This document shows positions 30,220 to 38,370 of a DNA stretch of 64,000 nucleotides, piece by piece. The stretch spans positions 28,782-92,781 of the forward strand of contig UCJH01000062.1 of the NCBI GenBank assembly GCA_900472785.1. The letters are read 5' to 3'. This DNA comes from Hyphomicrobiales bacterium. Its GTDB lineage: Bacteria; Pseudomonadota; Alphaproteobacteria; Rhizobiales; Rhizobiaceae. Position 1 is the first letter of the stretch; the number at the start of each line of letters is the position of its first letter. The position numbers and the translations under genes are program-made. The notes under the pieces were generated by a model. That model was given only the letters and a program-made list of their open reading frames with translations. It made no database searches and had not been told where the DNA came from.

Positions 30220-31754
30220 TCACCCCTCGGGTAACGTTTGGAGTCTTCGAGATTGTCGAGATTCATGTGGTTGCGCATGTAGCGCTCGGAGGCCTTCTGC
30301 AGCGGCTGGTGATCCCAGGGATAATAGGCGCCGTTGCGCAGCGCCTCATAGACCACCCAGCGCCGCGCCTGGCTTTCGCGCACCGCCGCATCGAAGGCTT
30401 CCATGTCCCAGCGCGCCTCGCGCATGTCGGTAAACGCCTTCAGCGTCGCGATGATGACGGGATCGGTCGGGTCGTTTGCCAGATTGGTAAGCTCAAGCGG
30501 GTCGGCTTCCAGATTGAACAGCTGGTCGGGATCGAGCGCGCAGTGGATGTATTTCCACTTGCCCTCGCGGATGCAGACCAGCGGCGCATAGGAGCCTTCC
30601 GCCGCATATTCCATCAGAACCGGCGAGACCCGCTCGGCGCCGTTGATGACGGGCACGAGGCTCTCGCCATCGGTCCAAGGCATGATCTCGTCCATGGAAA
30701 TGCCGGCGAGATCGCAGAGCGTCGGCGTGACGTCGAGGTTGGAGACCGGGGCCAGATGCAAGCCGGGAGCGACGCCGGGACCGGCGACCATCAGCGGCAC
30801 GCGGGCCGAGCCCTCGAAGAAGTTCATCTTGAACCATAGCCCGCGCTCGCCCAGCATGTCGCCATGATCGGAGCAGAACAGGATGATCGTGTTGTCGAGC
30901 TGCCGCGTGCGGGTCAGCGTATCGATGAGTTCGCCGACCTTCTCGTCGAGATAGGAGATATTGGCGAAATAGGCCTGGCGCGAGCGGCGGATGTTGTCGC
31001 GCGTCACGTCGAAGGACACATAGTCGCAGGAATGGATGATGCGCAGCGAATGCGGGCACTGCTCCTCGATGGGCAGCGTACCGACCTCCGGCTCCAGCTG
31101 TTCGCAGCCCTCGTAGAGGTCCCAGAATTTCCGCCGGGCGACATAGGGGTCGTGCGGATGGGTGAAGGAAGCGGTCACGCACCAGGGGCGGCGGCCCTGA
31201 TCGTCGTTGTCACGGGAGAGGTGATAGAGTTTCTGGTTGGCGAGGAAGGCGACCTCGTCGTCATATTCCATCTGGTTGGTGATCTCGGCAACGCCGGCGC
31301 CGGTGACGGAGCCGAGATTGTGGTACCACCAGTCGATCCGCTCGCCGGGCTTGCGATAATCCGGCGTCCAGCCGAAATCGGCCGGGTAGATATCCGTCGT
31401 CAGCCGTTCCTCGAAGCCGTGCAGCTGGTCCGGCCCGACGAAATGCATCTTGCCCGACAGCGCCGTGTAATAGCCGGCGCGGCGCAGATGGTGCGCAAAG
31501 GTCGGGATCGAGGAAATGTATTCGGCGGCATTGTCGTAGACCTGCGTGCGGCTCGGCAATTGCCCGGCCATGAAGGAGGCGCGGGCAGGGGCGCAGAGCG
31601 GCGAGGAGGTATAGTTGTTGCGGAACCGCGCCGAACGCTTGGCCAGCGCCTTCAGGTTCGGCGCATGCAGAAAATCCGCCGGGCCGTCTGGAAAGAACTT
31701 TCCGTTCAGCTGATCGACCATGATGATGAGGATATTGGGCTTCGGCGCGGTCAC
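30216..31754 (-). CDS. betC: Choline-sulfatase
   Basis: A 512-residue sulfatase that hydrolyses choline-O-sulfate to choline and sulfate, feeding both the betaine pathway and sulfur assimilation. The sulfatase signature [15 protein letters not shown] has Cys54, the residue changed to formylglycine in the known rhizobial enzyme. Metal-binding Asp14 occurs in MVDQLNG, and further ligands in [14 protein letters not shown]. The C-terminal end ([28 protein letters not shown]) is typical for choline sulfatase. It overlaps betI upstream and betB downstream by 4 bases each. Confidence 0.96.
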   Translation of the reverse strand: MTAPKPNILIIMVDQLNGKFFPDGPADFLHAPNLKALAKRSARFRNNYTSSPLCAPARASFMAGQLPSRTQVYDNAAEYISSIPTFAHHLRRAGYYTALSGKMHFVGPDQLHGFEERLTTDIYPADFGWTPDYRKPGERIDWWYHNLGSVTGAGVAEITNQMEYDDEVAFLANQKLYHLSRDNDDQGRRPWCVTASFTHPHDPYVARRKFWDLYEGCEQLEPEVGTLPIEEQCPHSLRIIHSCDYVSFDVTRDNIRRSRQAYFANISYLDEKVGELIDTLTRTRQLDNTIILFCSDHGDMLGERGLWFKMNFFEGSARVPLMVAGPGVAPGLHLAPVSNLDVTPTLCDLAGISMDEIMPWTDGESLVPVINGAERVSPVLMEYAAEGSYAPLVCIREGKWKYIHCALDPDQLFNLEADPLELTNLANDPTDPVIIATLKAFTDMREARWDMEAFDAAVRESQARRWVVYEALRNGAYYPWDHQPLQKASERYMRNHMNLDNLEDSKRYPRGE

Positions 31755-32356
31755 AGGCTCTGTCCTTCAGTGTTCGCAACAAGGCGCAGATGCGCCGTGA
31801 CGTAATCTTCCACCAGCGCGATCGAGGCATTGATGGTGACGGGTGCGGATCGCAGGCCCTGTCGCAGGTAGAGCCCGTCGATCATGGCGGATGCACCCTC
31901 GGCAATCCGGGCGGCCTCCGCCAGCGGGCAAAGCTCTTTCAGGCTGGCGAGGAAATTCGAGCGCAACCGGCGCGCGTAAACCACCAGCAACCGGCGGGTT
32001 TCCTCGGATCGCTGGGCCTCCGAATAGAAGGCGAGCCAGGCGGCCACCGTTTCCGGCGCGAACTGGTGCGCCTGGAAATTCACGCGGATCACCGCCGACA
32101 GGCGTTCGCGCGGCGTCGTCGCCTCGCTGAGCGCTTTGACCGTGTCCGCCCGCAATTGCCTGAGCAGGCTGCGGATCGTCTCGATGACCAGCTGTTCCTT
32201 GGAGCCGAAATAGTGATGGGCGAGCGCTGCCGAAACGCCGGCATGGCGGGCGATTTCCGACATGGTCACGGTCAGCGAGCCGTGATCGCCAACGGCCCGC
32301 AATGTCGCGTCCACCAACGCCTTGCGGCGCACCGGTTCCATCCCGACCTTCGGCAT
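31751..32356 (-). CDS. betI: Transcriptional repressor BetI (TetR family)
   Basis: A 201-residue TetR-type regulator, first gene of the bet operon. It begins MPKVGMEPVRRKALVDATLRAV, with the HTH at MSEIARHAGVSAALAHHYFGSKEQL. The C-terminal ligand domain (LAFYSEAQRSEETRRLLVVYARRLRSNFLASL; MIDGLYLRQGLR) matches BetI, whose DNA binding is relieved by choline. The inverted repeat at 32388-32407 is the likely operator. The gene overlaps betC by 4 bases. Confidence 0.95.
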   Translation of the reverse strand: MPKVGMEPVRRKALVDATLRAVGDHGSLTVTMSEIARHAGVSAALAHHYFGSKEQLVIETIRSLLRQLRADTVKALSEATTPRERLSAVIRVNFQAHQFAPETVAAWLAFYSEAQRSEETRRLLVVYARRLRSNFLASLKELCPLAEAARIAEGASAMIDGLYLRQGLRSAPVTINASIALVEDYVTAHLRLVANTEGQSL

Positions 32357-32387
32357 CTAAATTCCCCTTGTTGACCGAAGCTTATTT

Positions 32388-32407
32388 TTGATTGATCCAT
32401 CAATCAA
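32388..32407. promoter_or_regulatory. BetI operator
   Basis: A perfect 8-bp inverted repeat, ttgattga and tcaatcaa with a 4-base centre, is 31 bases upstream of betI. Its TTGATTGA core resembles BetI sites described in other proteobacteria. Autorepression of the operon is inferred. Confidence 0.7.
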
Positions 32408-32576
32408 TAAAAATGTGCGACATCGAAGGAAATTCTGAAAGATGTCAAAATTGCCGAGACATGCATGGGACGGCGTGTTGACCGCAGGAGCGGCTTTTAT
32501 ATTGAACTGCCTCGCCCAAACGTGGTTTGAGGCTGTAAATGAAACTTTATGTCGAACGCGGCGGTGAGCAGATAAA

Positions 32577-33173
32577 ATGGGGATACGCACAAGAATTCGA
32601 TTGGCCTTGGGTCTTGTAAAGGAGGACGCTCTGCCAACTGGAGTGACGCTGGGGCGTCACAGCTACGGCGTCGTTCGCTCGGGGGTGTTCAAAGCGTCTC
32701 CTGCTGCGCCGCTGACGGTCGGGGCCTTTTGTTCGATTGCCGATGCTGTGATGTTTCTCTGTGACGCCAATCACAGCCTCAACGCCGTCACAACGTTTCC
32801 CGTTCACAAACTGATACTTAAGCAAGGGGACCGGGATTTTAACCCGACACGCCGTGTCGGAATAACGGTCGGCAACGACGTCTGGATCGGTCGCGGCGCC
32901 CTTATCATGCCCGGGGTGAGCATCGGCGATGGAGCCATCGTCGGCGGTGGTTCCGTCGTAACGAAGGATGTCGCGCCGTTCTCAGTTGTCGCAGGCAATC
33001 CCGCGCGATTCGTCCGGCATAGGGTTGAGCCTGCTTTGGCTGCTTCATTGAGCGAAATTGCTTGGTGGAATTGGCCCGACGAAAAGATTGTCGCCGAGGC
33101 GGACGCGCTCGCCGGACCAGTTGAAGCATTTGTCGAAAGACATCGCTCCACGCTCGCAGACGGACACGTATAA
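32577..33173 (+). CDS. CatB-like xenobiotic/O-acetyltransferase (left-handed beta-helix)
   Basis: A 198-residue hexapeptide-repeat acyltransferase of the chloramphenicol (CatB)/Vat class. Catalytic-type His occurs in LCDANHSLN, and the beta-helix is shown by GITVGNDVWIGRGALIMPGVSIGDGAIVGGGSVVTKDVAPFSVVAGNPARFVRHR. The C-terminal helix begins EIAWWNWPDEKI, as in the family. It may acetylate an antibiotic or a polysaccharide; the substrate cannot be told. The ATG at 32577 has weak ribosome-site support. The GC content at its 5' side is a little lower than the surrounding genes. Confidence 0.84.
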   Translation: MGIRTRIRLALGLVKEDALPTGVTLGRHSYGVVRSGVFKASPAAPLTVGAFCSIADAVMFLCDANHSLNAVTTFPVHKLILKQGDRDFNPTRRVGITVGNDVWIGRGALIMPGVSIGDGAIVGGGSVVTKDVAPFSVVAGNPARFVRHRVEPALAASLSEIAWWNWPDEKIVAEADALAGPVEAFVERHRSTLADGHV

Positions 33174-33354
33174 TGGTGCAAGGCTAATTCGCCGACTTTG
33201 AGCGATTCTATGAAGCTGCGAAGTCCAGTTGCATGCCACCCTAACACACTGCAGTCATTGAACTTTCATCAAACTGTCATGCTGGGGAAACGGAAAATTC
33301 AGCTCTCGGGCGCGATCTTGCGCGCATCCTCGCGCCTCGCTTCCCGGAGTTTTC

Positions 33355-35169
33355 ATGTCCGCCGCCCCGATCGCCGCCTCCGCCGAAATGCTGTCGCTTC
33401 GCCGCTTCGGCAGCGACCAGATCGTCACCCTCGCCAAACTCGCCATCGAAAACGCCTTCCAGCCGATCGCCGAGGCGGCGACCGGGACCGTGTTCGGTTA
33501 CGAGACGCTGATGCGCGGCTTCCAGCGGCTGGGCTTTTCCTCGCCGCTGGAATTGCTCGACAAGGCCGAGGAGGCGGGCCAGTTGCTGGCGCTGGAACAG
33601 ATGATCAACAGCCGGGCCTTTGCCGCCTTCGCCAGCCTGCCGGACTTTGCAGCGCGCACCCTGTTCGTCAATTTCGACAGCCGGCTGATCGGCGCAGAAG
33701 GCGATATGGTCGAGCGGCTCGGCAGCCATCTGCAGCGCGCCGGCATTCCACCGTCATCGATCTGCTTCGAGCTTTCGGAACGGTTCGACAATGGCCGCAT
33801 GCCGGATTTCTCCGGCCTGATGAAGAAGCTGCGGCTTGCCGGCTTCAAACTGGCGATCGATGATTTCGGCGTCGGCTTCAACGGGCTGAAGCTGCTCTGC
33901 GACCAGCCGGTGGATTACCTGAAGATCGACCGGCATTTCATCTCCGGCATCGATGCCTGCCCGCGCAAGCGCCATCTGGTCAAGCACACGGTCAATACCG
34001 CCCATGTGCTCGGCACCCGCGTGATTGCGGAAGGTGTGGAGACGGAGGCCGAGTTTCTGGTCTGCCGCGACCTTGGTTGCGATCTGGCCCAGGGCTATTT
34101 CGTCGCCCGGCCGACCGTGCATCTGGCCGATCTGCAACCCGCCTATCCGCATCTGGAGCAGGGCGGCCATGCCCGTCGCCAACCGGCCTCGCTCGACAGC
34201 ATCCTCATCCGCAAGCAGATCGAGCAGATGCCGGCGCTGTGGGAGAACGGCAGCCTCGATTCGGTCTTCGAATTGTTTCGCAAGTCGCCGCAGCGCAGCT
34301 TCTTCCCGGTGCTTAACGCCAATGGCGAGCCGCGCGGCGTGCTGCACGAATATCATGTGAAGGAGATGATCTATCAACCCTTTGGCCGCGATCTTCTGAA
34401 GAACCATCTCTACCAGCGCCACATCTCGCACTTCGTCAGCCCGGCGCCGATTGCCGATCTCGAGACGCCGGCTGAAGACATGATGAAGATATTCGCCGGT
34501 ATGGACGGCAGCGATTGTGTCATCCTGACGGAAAACATGCGCTATGCCGGCGTGCTGTCGGCGTCGTCGCTGCTGAAGATCATCAACGAGAAGCAGCTGA
34601 AGACCGCGCAGGAGCAGAATCCGCTGACCGGGCTTCCCGGCAATCGCGCCATCCGCGATCACGTGCAGGAAGCGGTTCTCGATGGCGATCGCGCCCGCTA
34701 TTTCTGCTATTGCGATTTCGACAGTTTCAAGCCCTTCAACGATCATTACGGCTTCCAGAAAGGCGATCTGGCGATCAGCCTCTTTGCCTCGCTGATGCGG
34801 CGGCATTTCGTTGGCGACGACGTATTTCTCGGCCATGTCGGAGGCGACGATTTCTTCATCGGCATCTCCGGTCGCGGCATCGAGGAACTGCGAAGCGTGC
34901 TGACGCGGCTGCTCGGCGAATTCACAGCGGAGGTGCGGCAGCTCTACTCAGCCGAGCATCAGGCGGCGGGCCGGATGCAGGGCTATGGCCGTGGCGGCGA
35001 GCGCACGGTTTTTCCGCTGATGCGTTGCTCGGTCGGCGTCCTCGCCCTGCCGGAAGGCCTGATGTTCTCCGATACCCAGGCCGTCAGCGCCCGCATCGCC
35101 GAGATCAAGAGTCGCGCCAAGGAAAGTGACAGCGGCCTGATCTTCGATACGTTCCGCGGCGAGCCCTGA
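33355..35169 (+). CDS. EAL-CBS-GGDEF c-di-GMP signalling protein
   Basis: A 604-residue cytoplasmic protein with domains in an order reversed from the usual GGDEF-EAL. The EAL domain is at about 25-270: E50 in YETLMRGF, VNFDSRL, CFELSER, the metal-binding AIDDFGVGF, YLKIDRHF and IAEGVETEAE are all present, so phosphodiesterase activity is likely. About 290-410 resembles a CBS pair (SLDSVFELFRKSPQRSFFPVL; GVLSASSLLKII). The GGDEF domain ends the protein, with the variant GGDDF at 496-500; cyclase activity is uncertain. GGAG lies 5 bases before the ATG. A ligand of the CBS-like part may control turnover. Confidence 0.84.
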   Translation: MSAAPIAASAEMLSLRRFGSDQIVTLAKLAIENAFQPIAEAATGTVFGYETLMRGFQRLGFSSPLELLDKAEEAGQLLALEQMINSRAFAAFASLPDFAARTLFVNFDSRLIGAEGDMVERLGSHLQRAGIPPSSICFELSERFDNGRMPDFSGLMKKLRLAGFKLAIDDFGVGFNGLKLLCDQPVDYLKIDRHFISGIDACPRKRHLVKHTVNTAHVLGTRVIAEGVETEAEFLVCRDLGCDLAQGYFVARPTVHLADLQPAYPHLEQGGHARRQPASLDSILIRKQIEQMPALWENGSLDSVFELFRKSPQRSFFPVLNANGEPRGVLHEYHVKEMIYQPFGRDLLKNHLYQRHISHFVSPAPIADLETPAEDMMKIFAGMDGSDCVILTENMRYAGVLSASSLLKIINEKQLKTAQEQNPLTGLPGNRAIRDHVQEAVLDGDRARYFCYCDFDSFKPFNDHYGFQKGDLAISLFASLMRRHFVGDDVFLGHVGGDDFFIGISGRGIEELRSVLTRLLGEFTAEVRQLYSAEHQAAGRMQGYGRGGERTVFPLMRCSVGVLALPEGLMFSDTQAVSARIAEIKSRAKESDSGLIFDTFRGEP

Positions 35170-35187
35170 CCCGCGGTATCCCGCGGG
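35170..35187. terminator. Possible hairpin between convergent genes
   Basis: A 7-bp perfect stem cccgcgg / ccgcggg with a tatc loop lies between the EAL-GGDEF gene and the convergent ABC-F gene. There is no T-run, so it is only a weak terminator candidate. Confidence 0.35.
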
Positions 35188-35217
35188 ATCAGTGCAGCTT
35201 TGAAGCCGTTTATCCGG

Positions 35218-36744
35218 TCACTCCATCGCACCGACACGTGCAAAAAACTCTTCCGGCCCTTCCAGTTCGACGAGCATCTTCCGGTCGATGAGCCAGAAGC
35301 GGTTGCCGACGTTGCGGACGAACGATCGATCATGGGAAACCAGAAGGCAGCTGGCCTGGTGGTTGAGCAGTTCGCCCTCCAGCGCTTCCTGCCCGTCGAT
35401 GTCCAGATGGTTGGTCGGCTCGTCGAGCAGGTAGAAATTCGGCTCTGCCAGCCGCAGGAACAGCATGCCGAGACGCGCCTTCTGGCCGCCGGACAGCTGG
35501 CCGATCGGCCGGGCCTGCATCTCCATCGATAAGCCGGCGCCGGCCAGAAGCGAACGCGCGCGCTGGTCGCCGACATCGAAACGGTGAACGAGGCTGTGCA
35601 TCGGCGTTTGCCCGTCCGCGAGATCCGCCAGCGCCTGGTCGCCATAGCCAAGCACCAGCGACGGCGTGGCCTTGATGCCGTCATGGCTGATATCCGGATG
35701 TTCGATGGCGTTGCGCAGCATCGCGACTAGCCGCGTCTTGCCCGCGCCGTTTGCGCCGAGAAGCACGATGCGGTCGCCCTGGCAGATGAATTTCCGGCCC
35801 GTGCGGAACAAAGGCGTTCCGTCCGGGGTCGTCACCGCCGCATCCTCCAGCGTCACCAGAACCTTGGCATGGGTGCCGCGATTGGCAAGCCGGATCGCAC
35901 CGGCCGAGCGTTCCAGATGTGCCGGTTTCGCCGCACCTTCCAGCCTGTCGGCGCGTTGTTTCAACTGCTTGGTCTTGACGACGAGAAGGTCGCTGCCGGA
36001 GTTGATGCCGATATTGTTGAGCTTGGCCGCCTGCTGGCGCAACTGCTGTGCCGCCTTCATGTCGCGCTCATAGCGCCGCTCTTCCGAAGCATCGGCCTCG
36101 TCGAGCGCCTGCCGCGCGCGGCTGTAGGCAAGAGGAAAGACCTGCGATCGTTCCGGCCTCAGGAACAGCGTGCGATTGGTCGTGGCGTCGAGGAAGGCGC
36201 GATCGTGGCTCGAGATGATCACCGGCAGATCGCGCGGCAGGGCGTTCAGCCAGTCTTCGAGCTGGCCGATCCGGGCGAGATCGAGATGGTTGGTCGGTTC
36301 GTCCAGCAACAGCATGTCGGGTTCCGTCACCCAGACGCGGGCAAGCATTGCCAGCCGCTGCCAGCCGCCGCTCAGCTTGCGAAGCGCCCTTTGGCGCATC
36401 GCATCCGGCACGTCCAGCGATTCCAGCACGACGTCCACCCGCCAGCTTTCGCTTGTCCGCTGTTCCGTGGGCAGGGTCGCCAGCACGGCATCGTAGAAGC
36501 TGGTGTCGAGCAAGGCGGATGGCACGTTCTGCTCGACGCAGCCGATCGTCAGGCCGCGGGCCTTGGTGATTTCGCCGTCGGTCGGCTCGCTCTTACCCGC
36601 AATGCAGCGCAGCAGCGTCGACTTGCCCCGCCCGTTGGCGGCGACGAGGCCGATGCGATCGCCGGCATTGACGGTGAGGGTGAGGCTGGAAAAAAGACGG
36701 CTGCTCAGCGTCACGCCGAGATTGCGGATGTTGACAAGGCTCAT
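35218..36744 (-). CDS. ABC-F family ATPase (ribosome-associated type)
   Basis: A 508-residue protein with two ABC ATPase domains and no membrane segment, the ABC-F layout. Domain 1 has Walker A GLVAANGRGKST, signature LSGGWQR and Walker B LLLDEPTNHLDL. Domain 2 has LLGANGAGKT, LSGGQKARLGM and YLLDEPTNHLDID. The linker between them is rich in Lys, Arg and Gln (KAAQQLRQQAAKLNNIGINSG), as expected for the ribosome-probing interdomain linker. ABC-F proteins act on the ribosome as translation factors or antibiotic-protection proteins. The start at 36744 (MSLVNIRN) is the family start; a 15-codon extension lies upstream. The 230-base leader with a small ORF and a palindrome suggests regulated expression. 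Confidence 0.89.
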   Translation of the reverse strand: MSLVNIRNLGVTLSSRLFSSLTLTVNAGDRIGLVAANGRGKSTLLRCIAGKSEPTDGEITKARGLTIGCVEQNVPSALLDTSFYDAVLATLPTEQRTSESWRVDVVLESLDVPDAMRQRALRKLSGGWQRLAMLARVWVTEPDMLLLDEPTNHLDLARIGQLEDWLNALPRDLPVIISSHDRAFLDATTNRTLFLRPERSQVFPLAYSRARQALDEADASEERRYERDMKAAQQLRQQAAKLNNIGINSGSDLLVVKTKQLKQRADRLEGAAKPAHLERSAGAIRLANRGTHAKVLVTLEDAAVTTPDGTPLFRTGRKFICQGDRIVLLGANGAGKTRLVAMLRNAIEHPDISHDGIKATPSLVLGYGDQALADLADGQTPMHSLVHRFDVGDQRARSLLAGAGLSMEMQARPIGQLSGGQKARLGMLFLRLAEPNFYLLDEPTNHLDIDGQEALEGELLNHQASCLLVSHDRSFVRNVGNRFWLIDRKMLVELEGPEEFFARVGAME

Positions 36745-36906
36745 GATCGTTCTCTGGTCTGGCCGTCGATCACACGCGGTCCCGGGCATGCAGCCATCGG
36801 CGGACAGGCGGATCAGTCACGGCAGTTTTATGAAACACCGGTGCCAGGCGGCAACCGGCAGTGCCACGAAGGGCGACCAGGAAGAGGGGAGAGAAACAGC
36901 CTCTGG

Positions 36907-36978
36907 TCAGCCCTGCAAACGCGTTTGCAGGGCGTCGACGGGGCCACGCTGGCGATGGTGCCGGAAGTAAACAGTCAT
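36907..36978 (-). CDS. Candidate leader peptide of the ABC-F gene
   Basis: This 23-codon ORF encodes a peptide starting MTVYFRHHRQRG and ending LQTRLQG. It has a near-perfect ribosome site, AAGGAGG, 7 bases before the ATG. Its last eight codons lie in the 24-bp palindrome at 36910-36933, so a ribosome reading to the stop would melt that hairpin. It sits about 160 bases upstream of the ABC-F start on the same strand, the layout of ribosome-mediated attenuation known for drug-inducible ABC-F and methylase genes. Function is inferred. Confidence 0.6.
   Translation of the reverse strand: MTVYFRHHRQRGPVDALQTRLQG
36910..36933 (-). promoter_or_regulatory. Perfect 24-bp palindrome in the ABC-F leader
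   Basis: The 12-base half gccctgcaaacg is followed directly by its exact reverse complement cgtttgcagggc. In RNA it gives a strong hairpin that includes the last codons of the leader peptide. No long T-run follows, so it is more likely a pause, attenuator or alternative-fold element, or a protein site, than a plain terminator. Confidence 0.6.
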
Positions 36979-37175
36979 GCGCAGCCCTCCTTTCACGATA
37001 GATTGCAGCTGTGGAAATACCATCGGAGAAGGCAGGGATCAAGAGAGGTTTGGTGTGATGCGACAGGCGTGGCCTGGCGGCCCGAAAGAGAACGGGCCGG
37101 AACCCGTCATGGATTCCAGCCCGCTTCCGCATGATCCCGAAGCGTCCAACCGCGATCGAGTACGCTCATGCCCGA

Positions 37176-37433
37176 TTACTGCACCAGCGTGACCGCCGTT
37201 GCTTCGTGTTTCTTGCCCACGACGTCATAGGCGATCCTGACCTTTTCGCCGACCTTGAGGCCCGGGTCCTTGAAATGGGCCGGGAGCATGAAGGCGGTGC
37301 CGTTGCGCAGGGTCAGCGTCATCGTCTTGGCGTTGTACGCCTTGATCGTGCCGATGGTGCTGTTGGCGGCAAAGGCTGCCGAGGAAAGAGAGATCGCGGT
37401 CATGACAGTCAATGATGTCAGAAGAGCACGCAT
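37176..37433 (-). CDS. DUF1344-family exported small protein
   Basis: An 85-residue periplasmic protein. The signal peptide is MRALLTSLTVMTAISLSSAAFAANS. The mature part (STIGTIKAYNAKTMTLTLRNGTAFMLPAHF, VGEKVRIAYDVVGKKHEATAV) is an OB-like beta barrel of the DUF1344 type found in rhizobia. The function is unknown. It is monocistronic; the 197 bases between it and the leader of the ABC-F gene hold no further gene. Confidence 0.8.
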   Translation of the reverse strand: MRALLTSLTVMTAISLSSAAFAANSTIGTIKAYNAKTMTLTLRNGTAFMLPAHFKDPGLKVGEKVRIAYDVVGKKHEATAVTLVQ

Positions 37434-37676
37434 GGATGTCGTCCTAGCTTGGCCCGAGATCGGGCTTAAGGGTGAAACCGTCCGGAACCCGTCGCGTCAC
37501 GGTCTGCAAGGCCGCCGGCGTTTCCCGGTTTCGAGGAGGAAGCTAGGCGCGGCCTTCGCGCATTTCAAATTAAAGAAACTTAATGTTTCCGCAGTGCAAA
37601 ACGACCCATTTCCGCCATGAAGCGGCGCAACCCGCCGGTGATTTTGCGGCCTTTTTGCCGAAGGCTTTACTGCGTT

Positions 37677-38261
37677 TTATCCGCGACGTGGGAGACGGTG
37701 ATCGAGATAGTCGCGCATCTGCGCAAGCGCGATGTCGCGGCTGAGACCTTCCGATTGAAGGCCGGCGCGCAGCCATAGCCCGTCGATCAGGGTGGTGATC
37801 GAGAGGGCCACCGCTTCGCATTCGGCGCGGGGCAGGAGGTGGACGAGTGCCGACATCAGGTTAGAGCGCATGCGCGCATGGATTACCGTCTGGATGCGGG
37901 CGAGTTGCGGCTCTCTGGGCACTTCCGCGCAGAGCGAAAGCCAGGCATGGCATATGGAGGGCTGGAAGAAACGCGCCTCGAAATTGCCTTCGATAACCGC
38001 CTCCAGCCGCTCATAGGGCGTTGTCGCCTGTCTCAGCCGCGCGCTGACTGCTTCGCTCAGCGCAAGGTTGGCCTCGCGCATGGCATGCTCGAAAAGCTCC
38101 TGCTTGTTGCGGAAATAATGCAGCACGATGCCCTTTGATGCGCCCGCATGGGTGGCAACCTTTTCCAGTGTCGCGCCGGCCATGCCTTCCTGCTGAAGCA
38201 CCTGGAATGCCGCCTGTCGCAATTCCTTGCGCCGAATTGCACTGATTTTCGTGAGTTTCAT
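37677..38261 (-). CDS. TetR-family regulator resembling BetI (second copy)
   Basis: A TetR-type regulator of about 194 residues, clearly related in layout to BetI at 31751: RRKELRQAAFQVLQQEG, the HTH VATHAGASKGIVLHYFRNKQELF, WLSLCAEVPREPQLARIQ, and LIDGLWLRAGLQSEG. It is divergent from choX across an inverted-repeat operator (38313-38360), so it probably controls choX and itself in response to choline. The start at 38261 (MKLTKISAIRRKEL) matches the family; ATG at 38291 has a better ribosome site (GGAAG, 8 bases) and cannot be excluded. The frame is open to 38327, but that would overlap the operator. Confidence 0.85.
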   Translation of the reverse strand: MKLTKISAIRRKELRQAAFQVLQQEGMAGATLEKVATHAGASKGIVLHYFRNKQELFEHAMREANLALSEAVSARLRQATTPYERLEAVIEGNFEARFFQPSICHAWLSLCAEVPREPQLARIQTVIHARMRSNLMSALVHLLPRAECEAVALSITTLIDGLWLRAGLQSEGLSRDIALAQMRDYLDHRLPRRG

Positions 38262-38312
38262 GCCCGTTGCCCGTCCGTGTTGCCTCACCATTGACAATTC
38301 TTCCATAAAGAT

Positions 38313-38360
38313 CAATTGTTGACCCATTGGTCAGTTTTCTAACCAATTGGTCAACAATGG
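38313..38360. promoter_or_regulatory. Divergent operator between the BetI-like regulator and choX
   Basis: A long inverted repeat: ttgttgacccattggt (38316-38331) and accaattggtcaacaa (38342-38357), matching at 15 of 16 positions, with a 10-base centre. It fits a TetR/BetI-type dimer site between the two divergent starts. It differs in sequence from the betICBA operator. Confidence 0.75.
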
Positions 38361-38370
38361 GAGACATGTG

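Noticed and set aside
28807-30234. Plus-strand open frame of 475 codons opposite betB
   Set aside because: Shadow of a well-conserved dehydrogenase gene.
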